Origin: an uncultured Microbacterium sp.
Lineage (GTDB): Bacteria > Actinomycetota > Actinomycetes > Actinomycetales > Microbacteriaceae
Direction: 5' to 3'
NCBI RefSeq assembly: GCF_947632095.1
Contig: NZ_CANROA010000026.1
Span: forward strand, 1 to 33,893
DNA length: 33,893 bases
The position numbers and the translations under genes are program-made. Position 1 is the first letter of the stretch. Every line of letters starts with the position of its first letter. Positions 6,954 to 16,400 of this stretch are shown here, in pieces. The notes below the pieces were generated by a model that searched no databases, was not told the DNA's origin, and saw only the letters and a list, made by a program, of their open reading frames with translations.

Positions 6954-8060
6954 TCAGCGACCGAACTGCGCCGCTGCGGGGCAGTCGAAGGGATCAGCGG
7001 CGGCAAGACCGACGCGGTTCAAGTATTCGATGACGATCGCGTAGGAGCGGATGAGAGACGTCTCGGTGTAGGGGACGTCGTTCGCCAGGCAGTACTCGCG
7101 CACCACGTCGCGGGCCTTCGCGAGGTGCGGGCGGGCCATGCTCGGGAAGAGGTGGTGCTCGACCTGGTAGTTCAGTCCGCCCATGAAGACCGTGACCCAC
7201 CATCCGCCGGAGATGTTGCGGGAGGTGCGCACCTGCTTGGTGAAGAAGTCGAGACGGGCGCCGGGCTCGATGATCGGCATGCCCTTGTGGTTGGGGGCGA
7301 AGGATGCTCCCATGTATACGCCGAACACGGCGAACTGCACGCCGAGGAAGGCGAAGGCCATGCCGAGGGGCAGCAGGAGGAAGACCGGCACGATCAGCGC
7401 GGCCATGCGCAGGATGATGATCGTCAGTTCGATCCAGCGCCCGCGGACGCCGGGCTTCGTGCATAGGTACTTCAGTCCCTGATAGTGCAGGTTGAGGCCC
7501 TCGAGCGTCAGGAGGGGGAAGAACAGCCACCCCTGCTTGCGAGTGATGAGGCGGATCAGGCCGCGCGACTTCGCGGCGTCCTCGTCGAGGAACGAGATCG
7601 TGTCGACCGCGATGTCGGGGTCCTTGCCGACCTGGTTCGGGTTGCCGTGGTGCTTGGTGTGCTTGTTGTCCCACCAGGAGTAGCTCATGCCGACGAGACC
7701 GATGAGGATGCGGGCGAGCCGGAAGTTCGCCGGCCCTGAGGCCAGAACCTGCCGGTGAGCGGCTTCATGCCCGACGAACGCGATCTGGGTGAAGACGATC
7801 GCAAGGGCTCCGGCGATGAGCAGCTGGAACCAGCTGTCGCCGAGCAGGATGAACCCGGTGATGCATCCGCCGAGTGCCAGCAGGATGCCGATGCCCGTGA
7901 GCAGGTAGAACCAGTGGGTGCGCTGCAGCAGTCCCATCTCCTTGATGACCTGCGACACGTTCTTGTAGGCGCGGGCCATCGGGGGGAAGTCTGCGTTCCC
8001 CGCGTACGTCTGACGTACCGGCCCGAGAATACTGGTGGTCTCGGTGGCAGTTGCAGACAT
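6954..8060 (-). CDS. Membrane fatty-acid desaturase (acyl-CoA desaturase type)
   Basis: A 368-residue integral membrane di-iron desaturase that would introduce a cis double bond into acyl chains and so tune membrane fluidity. All three histidine boxes are present: HEAAH at about 98-102, HTKHH at about 134-138 and QVEHH at about 299-303. Paired hydrophobic segments lie at about 52-94 and 212-256, as in DesA3 and linoleoyl-CoA desaturases. I chose the ATG at 8060 because GGGAGA lies about 5 nt upstream; the open frame extends 40 codons further but lacks a typical N-terminus. It converges on the exporter gene, with 36 bp between the stops. The regiospecificity cannot be told from the sequence. 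Confidence 0.93.
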   Translation of the reverse strand: MSATATETTSILGPVRQTYAGNADFPPMARAYKNVSQVIKEMGLLQRTHWFYLLTGIGILLALGGCITGFILLGDSWFQLLIAGALAIVFTQIAFVGHEAAHRQVLASGPANFRLARILIGLVGMSYSWWDNKHTKHHGNPNQVGKDPDIAVDTISFLDEDAAKSRGLIRLITRKQGWLFFPLLTLEGLNLHYQGLKYLCTKPGVRGRWIELTIIILRMAALIVPVFLLLPLGMAFAFLGVQFAVFGVYMGASFAPNHKGMPIIEPGARLDFFTKQVRTSRNISGGWWVTVFMGGLNYQVEHHLFPSMARPHLAKARDVVREYCLANDVPYTETSLIRSYAIVIEYLNRVGLAAADPFDCPAAAQFGR

Positions 8061-8137
8061 GTCGTCTCCCGGATCCGGAGCCCTTGAGCTGTGAAAGCCA
8101 AGGGCGGATGCCGTTCGCTTGCCCCAGGCTAACCCGG

Positions 8138-8149
8138 GGCGTATACGCC
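8138..8149. promoter_or_regulatory. 12-bp perfect palindrome upstream of the desaturase
   Basis: GGCGTATACGCC is a perfect palindrome about 80 bp upstream of the desaturase start. Imperfectly dyadic GCGACGCATACGATGCGC follows directly (8150 onward). This is a plausible operator for a TetR-type or similar regulator, but none is encoded nearby. The rest of the 8061-8196 gap shows no gene. Confidence 0.3.
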
Positions 8150-8196
8150 GCGACGCATACGATGCGCGCCGTGAGACCACGGCGCAGCGGGGTCGC

Positions 8197-8472
8197 TCAG
8201 GGGCGCACCCGCGAGAGACTCCGGCGCAGTGCGGAACGGATCCCGCGAGGGCGCCGTCGCGGCGTCACCTCGAGCGCCCGGCGGGCCTCGGAGAGGGCCG
8301 GGAACGAACCGAGCTCGGTCCCGCGGTTGTCGTGCACGACATGGTCGTCGCCGGAGACCTCGACGAATCCGGCGTACTCGCCGTCGCGCGTGGCGACGTG
8401 GACGTCGTGATCGGCCTGCTTCCAGCTCAGTGATGAATGGGTGGTGGTACTGCTCATGGTTTTGATGCTCAT
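8197..8472 (-). CDS. Small hypothetical protein
   Basis: A 91-residue protein of unknown function, upstream of the desaturase and on the same strand. The middle part (WKQADHDVHVATRDGEYAGFVEV, then HVVHDNRGTELGSF, quoted as two separate blocks) looks like a small all-beta domain. The C-terminus is strongly basic (RRRPRGIRSALRRSLSRVRP), which could suit nucleic-acid or membrane-surface binding. Three starts are possible: GTG 8502, ATG 8472 and ATG 8457. I use 8472, which has a weak AGAAG upstream. There is no signal peptide or membrane segment. It may be specific to Microbacteriaceae. Confidence 0.6.
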   Translation of the reverse strand: MSIKTMSSTTTHSSLSWKQADHDVHVATRDGEYAGFVEVSGDDHVVHDNRGTELGSFPALSEARRALEVTPRRRPRGIRSALRRSLSRVRP

Positions 8473-8704
8473 TGCTTCTGCGGGCGCGCGTGAGCGCACC
8501 ACGATGTTCTCGAGATCGAGGGCGGATACCGTGCGCGTCGGTGCGAACGGTCCTTTACGGCCCTGATCAGTGGCATCGCGAGGCGCCGAAATCGCGGCGA
8601 ATCTCTCACGTGCACCTCAAGCCTACCGCAGGCGACCCAGGAGCGGGCGAAAACCACTTTCTTCCATTCGACGGAGTTATCTTCCGTTGCTCGCCAAGAT
8701 CCGA
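8473..8704. other. Intergenic region with no recognised gene
   Basis: About 230 bp separate the minus-strand small gene from the leader of the exopolysaccharide operon. Open frames crossing it have unusual composition and no homology that I can recognise. It should contain the promoter of the small gene. I see no repeat or RNA gene here. Confidence 0.5.
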
Positions 8705-8920
8705 TAGAGTGACCGCTAGTCCGCAGTCCCTGCTGCGAATGAGATCCGTGTGGGAATGGATCTCAGTCTCCCGTGATGTGGGATCACGGCGACGCTCCAG
8801 GGCCCGAGGGGTCGGGTATGCGGACGATCACCGCGAGCCGTCTGCTCGCGAACTGGGGAACACTGGGGAACACATGTCGCACTGGGGAATTCTGCGAACG
8901 CTCACGGCTCGGAGAGCAGC
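8705..8920 (+). promoter_or_regulatory. Structured leader of the exopolysaccharide operon: tandem GTGGG-loop hairpins and three ACTGGGGAA copies
   Basis: A -10-like TAGAGT at 8705-8710 is followed by a leader of about 200 nt without a gene. Hairpin 1: TGAGATCCGT (8740-8749) pairs with ATGGATCTCA (8756-8765), loop GTGGGA. Hairpin 2: CCGTGAT (8771-8777) pairs with ATCACGG (8783-8789), loop GTGGG. Hairpin 3: CGCGAGC (8832-8838) pairs with GCTCGCG (8844-8850), loop CGTCT. ACTGGGGAA then occurs at 8852-8860, 8862-8870 and 8881-8889. A ribosome-binding GGAGAG lies at 8911-8916. The -35 is not convincing. The same hairpin types recur before other genes of this locus. Confidence 0.6.
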
Positions 8921-10453
8921 ATGACATCCGTCGAGGATGCGCTGCAGATCACTCGATCGGCGCCGGCCTTCGCGCCGTTCGTCGCGCGCGTGACCAAGAC
9001 GGCAGCGCCGCAGGCGGCGGCACCGCGCGTATCGGCGACGCTCGAGCGTCGACAGCAGTGGGAGCGGCGCTACCGCACACGGCTGTGGGCCACGGACGCC
9101 GCGGTGATCGCATCGGTCGCCGTGCTCATGGCGGTCGTTCAGGCGACCGCGTTCGGGACCGCGACGGCGGTCATCGTCCGCGGAGCGCTCCTGCTCAGCA
9201 TCACGCTGCTGATCATGCTGTCGGTACTGAATACGCGCTGCGCGACGATCTTCGGCTCGGGCGCCACCGAGTACCGTCGTGTCGCGCACGCCTGCGGCCT
9301 CGCCTTCGGGAGCGTCGCGATCGTAGGAATCCTCGCGGAGTGGGACGGCCTGCGGCCCCTGCTCGTCATCGCACTGCCGACCGGGATGCTGGGGCTCCTC
9401 GTCGCGCGGTGGAGTTGGCGACGTTGGCTGCAGCGGAGGCGTCTCGAGGGCTCCTACGCATCGCGCACCCTCGTGGTCGGAGACGGCGACGACGTCGAGT
9501 ACGTCATCAGCTCTCTGCGCACGAGCGGCGAGAACGGTTACAACGTCGTGGGGACGACGCTGCTGGATCGCAACGCGCGCGAGATCACCGTCGACGGCAC
9601 CCGCTACGCCGTCCTCGGCAACGTCGAGAACGTGGCCGTCGTGGCCGAGGAGATCGGTGCCGACACGATCATCGTCGCGAGCCGCCCCGAGGGCGAGGCC
9701 GACTTCGTCAAGCGGCTGAGCTGGCAGCTGGAGGGCACGGCCGCCGAGCTCGTGCTCTCGAGCCGTCTCGCCGATGTGGCGGGCCCGCGCATCTCGCTGC
9801 GCCAGGTCGACGGTCTGCCGTTGATTCAGGTGAAGATCCCAACGTACGAGGGCGGCATGCACGTTCTCAAGCGAGCGCTCGATGTCGTCGTCTCGGGTCT
9901 GGCGCTCATCCCGATCGCCCTGCTGACGCCCGTGCTCGCTGTGCTGATCATGATCGACTCCCCCGGCCCGGTGTTCTTCTTCCAGGAGCGCATCGGGCGC
10001 GACGGACGCTCGTTCCGCATGGTGAAGTTCCGCTCCATGAAGACGGATGCCGAGCAGCAGCTCGCCGCCCTCAAGGAGCAGAACCAGGGATCGGGTCTGC
10101 TGTTCAAGATGAAGGACGACCCCCGTGTCACCCGTGTCGGCCGAGTGCTGCGCAAGCTCTCCCTCGATGAACTGCCGCAGTTCTGGAACGTGCTTGTCGG
10201 CGATATGAGCGTCGTCGGGCCGCGCCCGCCGCTGCCCAGCGAAGTCACCGCGTACGACGGCACGGTGTTCCGCCGGCTCTACATCAAGCCCGGCATCACG
10301 GGCTTGTGGCAGGTCTCCGGTCGCAGCGACCTGTCGTGGGACGAGAGCGTGCGCCTCGACCTGCGATACGTCGAGAACTGGTCGGTCATCAACGACCTGC
10401 AGATCATGTGGCGCACCGCCCGAGCGATGGTCCAACCGAAGGGGGCGTACTGA
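8921..10453 (+). CDS. Initiating undecaprenyl-phosphate sugar phosphotransferase (WbaP/WcaJ/CpsE type)
   Basis: A 510-residue polyprenyl-phosphate sugar-1-phosphate transferase that starts the polysaccharide repeat unit by moving a sugar-1-phosphate from a nucleotide sugar to undecaprenyl phosphate. A soluble head is followed by about four transmembrane helices (about 53-172), a Rossmann-like CoA-binding domain (about 183-295), and the catalytic bacterial sugar transferase domain (about 314-510). That domain opens with a re-entrant hydrophobic segment and contains DSPGPVFFFQERIG, FRMVKFRSM, LDELPQFWNV, VGPRPPLPSEV and KPGITGLWQVSGRS. The architecture is that of the long WbaP/CpsE group. The sugar cannot be predicted. 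The next gene overlaps it by one base (TGATG). Confidence 0.95.
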   Translation: MTSVEDALQITRSAPAFAPFVARVTKTAAPQAAAPRVSATLERRQQWERRYRTRLWATDAAVIASVAVLMAVVQATAFGTATAVIVRGALLLSITLLIMLSVLNTRCATIFGSGATEYRRVAHACGLAFGSVAIVGILAEWDGLRPLLVIALPTGMLGLLVARWSWRRWLQRRRLEGSYASRTLVVGDGDDVEYVISSLRTSGENGYNVVGTTLLDRNAREITVDGTRYAVLGNVENVAVVAEEIGADTIIVASRPEGEADFVKRLSWQLEGTAAELVLSSRLADVAGPRISLRQVDGLPLIQVKIPTYEGGMHVLKRALDVVVSGLALIPIALLTPVLAVLIMIDSPGPVFFFQERIGRDGRSFRMVKFRSMKTDAEQQLAALKEQNQGSGLLFKMKDDPRVTRVGRVLRKLSLDELPQFWNVLVGDMSVVGPRPPLPSEVTAYDGTVFRRLYIKPGITGLWQVSGRSDLSWDESVRLDLRYVENWSVINDLQIMWRTARAMVQPKGAY

Positions 10454-11217
10454 TGCCCAGCACGCCCACGGTGGTCGGCAGAACCGGCACGCCCTCTGTA
10501 GTGGTCGCCGGCGTTCGCGTCGATTCGTTCTCCGAGGTCACTATCGTCGAACGCGTCATCGCAATGGCGACATCGCCCGGTGTCGACGTTGCGGTCGGTG
10601 TGAATGCACACGTCTGCAATCTCGCCCGAAACGATGCCGCCTTCCAGAGCCTTGTTTCAGCCGGCACGACTTACGCGGACGGCCAGTCGGTCGTGTGGGC
10701 GGCTCGACTGCTGGGCGGAGATCATCCGCACCGCCTGGCGACGACCGATATCGCCGAACCTATCCTGCGTGCTGCGGCAGCTGCGGGGATCCCCGCCTAC
10801 TTTCTCGGCGGCGCACCCGGAGTGGCCGAAGCCGCGGCGGACAAGATGCGCACGGCGATCCCCACCCTCAGTCTGAGGTCCCACCACGGCTTCATCGAAG
10901 CCGACTCTGTCGACGCTGTGCTCGCTGATATCACTGCCCACAACACCGGGATTCTTTTCGTGGGAATGGGCGACCCATTGCAGCAGCAGTGGATCGAGGC
11001 ACACCGCGACCAGCTGCCGCCGGCCGTACTCACCTGCGGCGGACTCTTCGACTGGCTGAGCGGCTCGAATCGACGCGCACCGCGCTGGATGATCACAGCG
11101 GGCCTGGAGTGGCTGTGGCGACTGATGATCGAGCCGCGTCGCCTCGCGAAGCGCTACCTGCAGGGGAACACCTCCTTCATCCTGACGGTAGGCAGGCAGA
11201 AACTCGCGGGCCGGTGA
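10453..11217 (+). CDS. WecG/TagA/CpsF-family glycosyltransferase
   Basis: A 254-residue GT26-family enzyme that adds the second sugar (ManNAc, ManNAcA or similar in known members) to a lipid-linked acceptor at the inner membrane face. Characteristic blocks are VNAHVCNLA, YADGQSVVWAARLLG, the nucleotide-sugar loop YFLGGAPGVAEAAA, GMGDPLQQQWI and CGGLFDWLSG. The C-terminal membrane-associating tail reads GLEWLWRLMIEPRRLAKRYL. The ATG overlaps the previous stop by one base, so translation is coupled. It probably acts directly after the initiating transferase. Confidence 0.94.
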   Translation: MPSTPTVVGRTGTPSVVVAGVRVDSFSEVTIVERVIAMATSPGVDVAVGVNAHVCNLARNDAAFQSLVSAGTTYADGQSVVWAARLLGGDHPHRLATTDIAEPILRAAAAAGIPAYFLGGAPGVAEAAADKMRTAIPTLSLRSHHGFIEADSVDAVLADITAHNTGILFVGMGDPLQQQWIEAHRDQLPPAVLTCGGLFDWLSGSNRRAPRWMITAGLEWLWRLMIEPRRLAKRYLQGNTSFILTVGRQKLAGR

Positions 11218-11221
11218 CGCG

Positions 11222-12742
11222 ATGACCACGACCGGAATACGCCGAGGACTCGCCCGAGGCAGCGCGCTCAGCTTCATTGGGTCCGCGACGAGCGCGGTGA
11301 TGGGGCTCCTGCTCATCATCGTCCTCGGGCGCACGCTTGGCGACGCCGGATCCGGCGTGGTTCTGCAGGCGATCGGCGCGTTCTCCATCGCGCTCGGCGT
11401 CGCACGATTCGGCATGGACTCGGCGTCGGTCTGGATCCTCCCGCGGCTGCTCGAGGATGGCCGCGGCCACATCCGTTCCACGACGATCTTCCTCCTCACG
11501 GCATCTGCCGTCGTCGGAGGCGTCTGCGCTCTCGTCGTCTTCATCGGAACGCTGCTGATCGACGAGGCCGACCCCGGGGACCCCGTGGCGGAGGCGCTGC
11601 GTGCGATCATATGGTTTTTGCCCGTAGCATCCGTCCTCCTCACCGCGCTCTCCGCGACCCGAGGCCTCGGCGGGGTGACCGCGTATGTGATGATCGGCAA
11701 TATCGGCCTGCCCACGATGCGCCCTCTTTTCGCCCTCCTTGCCATCGGCCTGAGCTCCGGCGTTGCCGCGGTGAGCGCTGCCTGGGCGCTGCCGCTGATC
11801 CCGGCAGTTCTCGCAGCGCTCATCATCGTCGGATTCCAGGTCCGTCAGGTCGCCGCTCGACGTGAGCCCGAGTACCTCCGCAGCGGCATCCCCGGCCGTA
11901 CCCTGCGCTATGCCCTGCCGCGCGTGGTCTCGTCGACGCTCGAACAGCTCCTCATCTGGCTCGCCGTGATCATCGTCGGCGCGATCGCTGGCCCCGCTGC
12001 GGCGGGAATCTACGGAGCCGCGAGTCGTTTCGTCGCATCGGGCATGATCGTCGACACGGCTCTGCGTGTGGTGGTCTCCCCGCTCTTCAGCCGGCTCCAG
12101 CACCGCGGCGACATCCGTGAGCTCGAGCAGGTTTATCGAACGGCGACGATCTGGCTGATGCTCTTCAGCACACCCGTGTATCTGCTGCTCGCCGTCTTCT
12201 CCCCCGTGGCGCTGTCGCTTCTGGGCGGTTCCTTCGCCGAGGGCGAGCCCGTCATGGTGGTCATGTGCCTCGGCGCCGTCGTCACGTTCCTCGCCGGCAA
12301 CATCCACTCGGTGCTCCTGATGAGCGGACGCGGTGGACTCGCCGCGATGAACAAAGCCCTGGCCGTGGCAACGAACATCGCGTTGCTGTACGTCCTCGTG
12401 CCGTTCTGGGGGGTGACAGGCGCCGCCGTGGCCTGGGCAGTCGCATGTCTGCTCGATGCTGTTCTGGCCACAGTGCAGGTGCGTCTGCTGCTACGCATCC
12501 GGGTCTCCCCCATCGCGGGCCTGCGCCCCCTGGCGATTGGTGTCCTGGGCGTGGGCATCCCAGCGATCCTCGCACGCCTGGTTTTCGGGGCCACCTGGCT
12601 GGGGTTGCTGGTCTCCGCTGCGATCGGCCTCGCACTGCTGGCGACCTGGTGTCTACGGGACCGCGAGCGCCTGCATCTGGACGGGCTCCACGCAACGCCC
12701 TCGCTCCCCGTCGATCAGAGGAGTCAAAGCCATGCACGCTGA
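11222..12742 (+). CDS. Wzx-type polysaccharide flippase
   Basis: A 506-residue polytopic protein with about 12-14 hydrophobic helices, of the MOP/PST flippase superfamily, which moves lipid-linked repeat units across the membrane. Family features include the N-terminal GSALSFIGSATSAVMGLLL with an early GRTLGDAG, a mid-protein segment IYGAASRFVASGMIVDTALRV, and a second half resembling the first. It begins 5 bp after the previous stop and overlaps the next gene by 11 bp, so it belongs to the same operon. The transported unit is not predictable from sequence. Confidence 0.92.
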   Translation: MTTTGIRRGLARGSALSFIGSATSAVMGLLLIIVLGRTLGDAGSGVVLQAIGAFSIALGVARFGMDSASVWILPRLLEDGRGHIRSTTIFLLTASAVVGGVCALVVFIGTLLIDEADPGDPVAEALRAIIWFLPVASVLLTALSATRGLGGVTAYVMIGNIGLPTMRPLFALLAIGLSSGVAAVSAAWALPLIPAVLAALIIVGFQVRQVAARREPEYLRSGIPGRTLRYALPRVVSSTLEQLLIWLAVIIVGAIAGPAAAGIYGAASRFVASGMIVDTALRVVVSPLFSRLQHRGDIRELEQVYRTATIWLMLFSTPVYLLLAVFSPVALSLLGGSFAEGEPVMVVMCLGAVVTFLAGNIHSVLLMSGRGGLAAMNKALAVATNIALLYVLVPFWGVTGAAVAWAVACLLDAVLATVQVRLLLRIRVSPIAGLRPLAIGVLGVGIPAILARLVFGATWLGLLVSAAIGLALLATWCLRDRERLHLDGLHATPSLPVDQRSQSHAR

Positions 12743-13394
12743 TACGCGCGACGAAACGGCGCCGGAGAGCACCACCGTCCAGCCGAAAGTCGGTTCTCGC
12801 CGACGAACCGGCGCGCTGCTCATCGGAGTCAGCGCGTTCGTGCTCGCGGTAGCCGGTGCTGTCTTCGCGGTGAGCGTGAACGGGTGGGGTCCGGCTTCCC
12901 CCGATGATGCTTCCTTCGCTGTGCCGACGGTCACCGCGTCTCCGGCCCCGGCGGCCTCGCCGAGCGAGACGGGCGAGCTCGATGAGGATGCGGTTTCCGA
13001 TGTGATCGAAATCGCCCTCGCCGCACCGATCACATCGGTCGGAACCGAGGCAGACCTCAGGGTACTAGTCGAGAACATCGCGATCGATGCCTACGCGGCA
13101 GAGCTCGAGTCCCAGTGGATCGAACTCATCTCGCAGGGATGGACGGTATCCGGCGAACCGGCCATCGTCTCGGCGTCCGTCACCGAACTCGACACCAGCG
13201 GTGCACCCGCAAAAGCATCCGTGACCGCGTGCGTGGACTCCTCCGCCGTCGTGATCTCGGACAGCTCGGGATCACCGATCGGCGATCCCGCCGCGATGAC
13301 GCCACGTGCCACACACCTGTTCGGACTCGAACAGGGCGATGACGGCCGCTGGCGCATCTCCTTCCACAGCTTCCCCGATGACCCGACGTGCTGA
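12732..13394 (+). CDS. Membrane-anchored hypothetical protein of the exopolysaccharide operon
   Basis: A 220-residue protein with a basic N-terminus, one transmembrane segment (about 27-49), an Ala/Pro/Ser/Thr-rich stalk (about 60-80) and an extracytoplasmic alpha/beta domain of about 140 residues. That domain resembles the small NTF2-like accessory domains of actinobacterial secreted proteins, but I cannot name a family. GAGGAG lies about 8 nt before the ATG, so it is translated independently even though it overlaps the flippase gene by 11 bp. Two cysteines lie in the outer domain (ACVDSS and the C-terminal residue) and could form a disulfide. Its role is unknown. Confidence 0.75.
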   Translation: MHADTRDETAPESTTVQPKVGSRRRTGALLIGVSAFVLAVAGAVFAVSVNGWGPASPDDASFAVPTVTASPAPAASPSETGELDEDAVSDVIEIALAAPITSVGTEADLRVLVENIAIDAYAAELESQWIELISQGWTVSGEPAIVSASVTELDTSGAPAKASVTACVDSSAVVISDSSGSPIGDPAAMTPRATHLFGLEQGDDGRWRISFHSFPDDPTC

Positions 13395-13422
13395 TATGGC
13401 CGCTCCAGAGAGGCGCCCTGAA

Positions 13423-16400
13423 ATGAACCGCACCACGCCCCGCACACCCACCCGCATCATCTTGGCCCTTGCAACGGCGATGATCACTGCGGCAGCGATG
13501 CTGACTCCGATGGCGGCCTCCGCCGCGGAGCCCGCGCTGCCCGCCGCTGATGGCCTGAGCGAGATCACCGCGGCCGCCTCCTGCTGGGAGATCAAGCAGA
13601 ACCGGCCGGCAGCACCCGACGGGGTGTACTGGCTGCTCACCCCGGCGATGACGCAGGCCGAGCAGTTCTACTGCGACCAGACCCGCAATGGCGGGGGCTG
13701 GTTGCTGGTCGGGCGCGGACGCGACGGCTGGGCGACCGCGACCGCCGGCTCCGGCACGCCTGCACAGGTGCGCGAGACGGTCACCGGCACCGCCGCTTTC
13801 ACGCCCCGCCAGCTCTCGGGCGAGATCATCGACCAGCTCAATAACGATCAGCCGATCGGATCGCTCACCGACGGCATCCGTCTGGTCCGGGCGACCAACC
13901 AGGCGGGCACCACCTGGCAGGAGGGCTCATTCACCCTCTCGAGCCCACGCGACGGCTGGACCTGGTTCTTCAACAACCAGCAGCGCATCGCCCAATACAC
14001 CCTCGGAGGATCCACCCGAACCGGTGGGCAGACCTCGAATTTCGGCTGGGACAACAACTACAACCGAGTGCGCACGATCACCGGCTCCACGGAGGGCTGG
14101 TCGATGGGCTTCGGATTCGGCAGCAACATCCGCGGCAATCCGAGCGACACCAGCTACCTGTGGTCGAAGAACACCAGCACGGGGTACGCACGTCCATTTA
14201 CTCAGGTATTCATTCGTCCGAAGCTGAAGAGCGCAGACCTCTTCACCGCGATCGGGGCGACCGGCACCCCCGCCGTCGAGAACGACGCGGTCGTGTCGAG
14301 CTTCGCCGAGACGCAGAACTGGGGCGTTGCGGGTCTCGGCGCAGGTCCGTCCTCGATCGAAGGCAGCAATGAGGTCTCCGCGTTCGCGGAGGTCGATGGC
14401 ACCGTCTTCGTCGGTGGCAATTTCACCACCGTGCAAAAGACCGCCGGAGGCGGGAGCGCCCAGTCGCAGAGCTATCTGGCGGCATTCTCCCGCGATTCGG
14501 CGGAGTTCGTCAGCAGTTTCCGCCCAACGTTCAACAACCAGGTGAAAGCCCTTGCGGCTCTGCCCGGAGATCGTGTCGCCGTCGGCGGATACTTCACGCA
14601 GGTGAATGGCGAGCCCTATGCCGGTCTCGTCGTGCTGAATGCATCCACCGGAGCCATCGATCCGGCCTTCACGGGACGTCTGATCAATGCGCTGAGCGGC
14701 GGTGTCCCGGTCGTGCGAACGCTCGACGTGCAGGATGGCTGGTTGTACGCGGCCGGTTCCTTCACTCATTCCACAGGCGGCAGCGCGACGAACCAGCGCT
14801 ATACGCGCGGTGCGGCCCGCTTCTCTGTCACCGATGGAACGCCCGATGGATCTTGGAACCCCGAGTTCAACGGCACGGTCGTGAGCCTGGATGCCTCCGA
14901 CCGCGGTGACCGCGTGTACTTCGCAGGCTTCTTCTCACAGTCACAGTCCCGCCCGGCCGATAAGGGTGCGGCGATGTCGACGGCGGATACGAGCCTGATC
15001 GCATGGCCGGTCGTGTTCTCGAACCGTGACGGCGGCCGCACCGGGTACCAGCAGGCCGTTCTCGAGGTTGGCGATCGCGTCTGGCTCGGCGGCGCCGAGC
15101 ACTCTCTGATGAGCTATGACCGTGACGGTCTCGCCATGCTGAGCTCGTCGATCGGTGAGACCGGAGGCGACTTCCAGGCGATCGCCTCCGATGGGCAAGC
15201 GGTGTACGGCGGATGCCACTGCTTCGATACCCAATACGAGGGGGCAACCCGATGGCCGAGCATCGGCACCGGATGGACCTCGGCGGATGCGATCTACGGC
15301 ACGGGTGCATGGAGCGCGGCCAGCGGAGATCGGATGGCGGGCTTCAACGGCTCGTTCAACACCAACCGAGGAGCGGGCGCTTGGGCTCTGTTCGTCGATT
15401 CGGCAGGGACGCTGTGGCAGGGCGGTGACTACACATACTCCACGCGCGCGGGCTATGCGCGGCAATGGTCAGGCGGTTTCGTGCGTCATGCGCAGATGGA
15501 TGCCTCGGCACCGACCGCTCCGTCCGAGCTCACGGCGACGACTTCGAGCGAGGGTGTCTCGCTCAGCTGGGCTGCGTCGAGCGATGATCGCGCCGTGAGC
15601 GTCTACCAGGTGCTTCGCCACGACCGCGTCGTGGCGACCGTGACCACGACTTCGACGACCCTCCCGGCCGCACCGGCCACAACCGATTACTTCGTCCGCG
15701 CACTCGACGCACGGGGTAACGCGTCGGCATCCACCGCGGCGGTACGCGCATCCGCGGCTCCCGAGCAGCCGGCCTCCTCGGCACTGATCAGCGCGGGTTC
15801 GTCATGGGCCTATGTCTACGACGCGGTCGGCCCGACTGAGGATTGGACGAGCACCGGCTACGACGACTCCTCGTGGGGCACGGGTGCGGCTCCTCTGGGC
15901 TGGGGGCAGACGCAGCTCGGCACCACCCTGTCGACCTCGGTATCACCGAAGCCCTTGGCGTCGTTCTACCGCCACGATTTCCAGATCTCCGATGCCTCGG
16001 TTGTCGAGTCGGTCACGCTCACCACGCGCGCGGATGACGGTGTCGTGGTCTACGTCAACGGCTCCGAGGTCGCGCGTAAGAACGTCGATGCCGGAACCGC
16101 CGGTGTGAGCACGTACGCGAACGCTGCGGTGAGTGCCTCTGCGGCGCTCGCGAACCCGGTGACGGTCACGATCCCCGGGCACCACTTCACGACCGGCACG
16201 AATGTCGTGGCTGTGTCCGTGCATTCGAATTACCGCTCCACGCCGAGCCACAGCTTCGAGCTCACCGCCGAAGCGACGATCGGCACCCAGCCGGCAGCCC
16301 CGGAACCGGCCCCCGAACCCGAACCCGAACCCGAACCGCAGCCTGGGCCTGAGCCGGCATCCGGCACGATCCTCGTCGCTTCCGACACCGATTGGTCATA

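Noticed and set aside
8740..8889. CsrA-binding sites (GGA in hairpin loops)
   Set aside because: The loops GTGGG and TTGGGG do not all contain GGA unpaired and do not fit the A(N)GGA consensus. A CsrA-like mechanism remains only a loose analogy.
8472..8924. Possible 150-codon gene on the plus strand in the gap before the polysaccharide operon
   Set aside because: Atypical composition, no ribosome-binding site, no recognisable domain, and it runs through the hairpin leader and past the start of the next gene.
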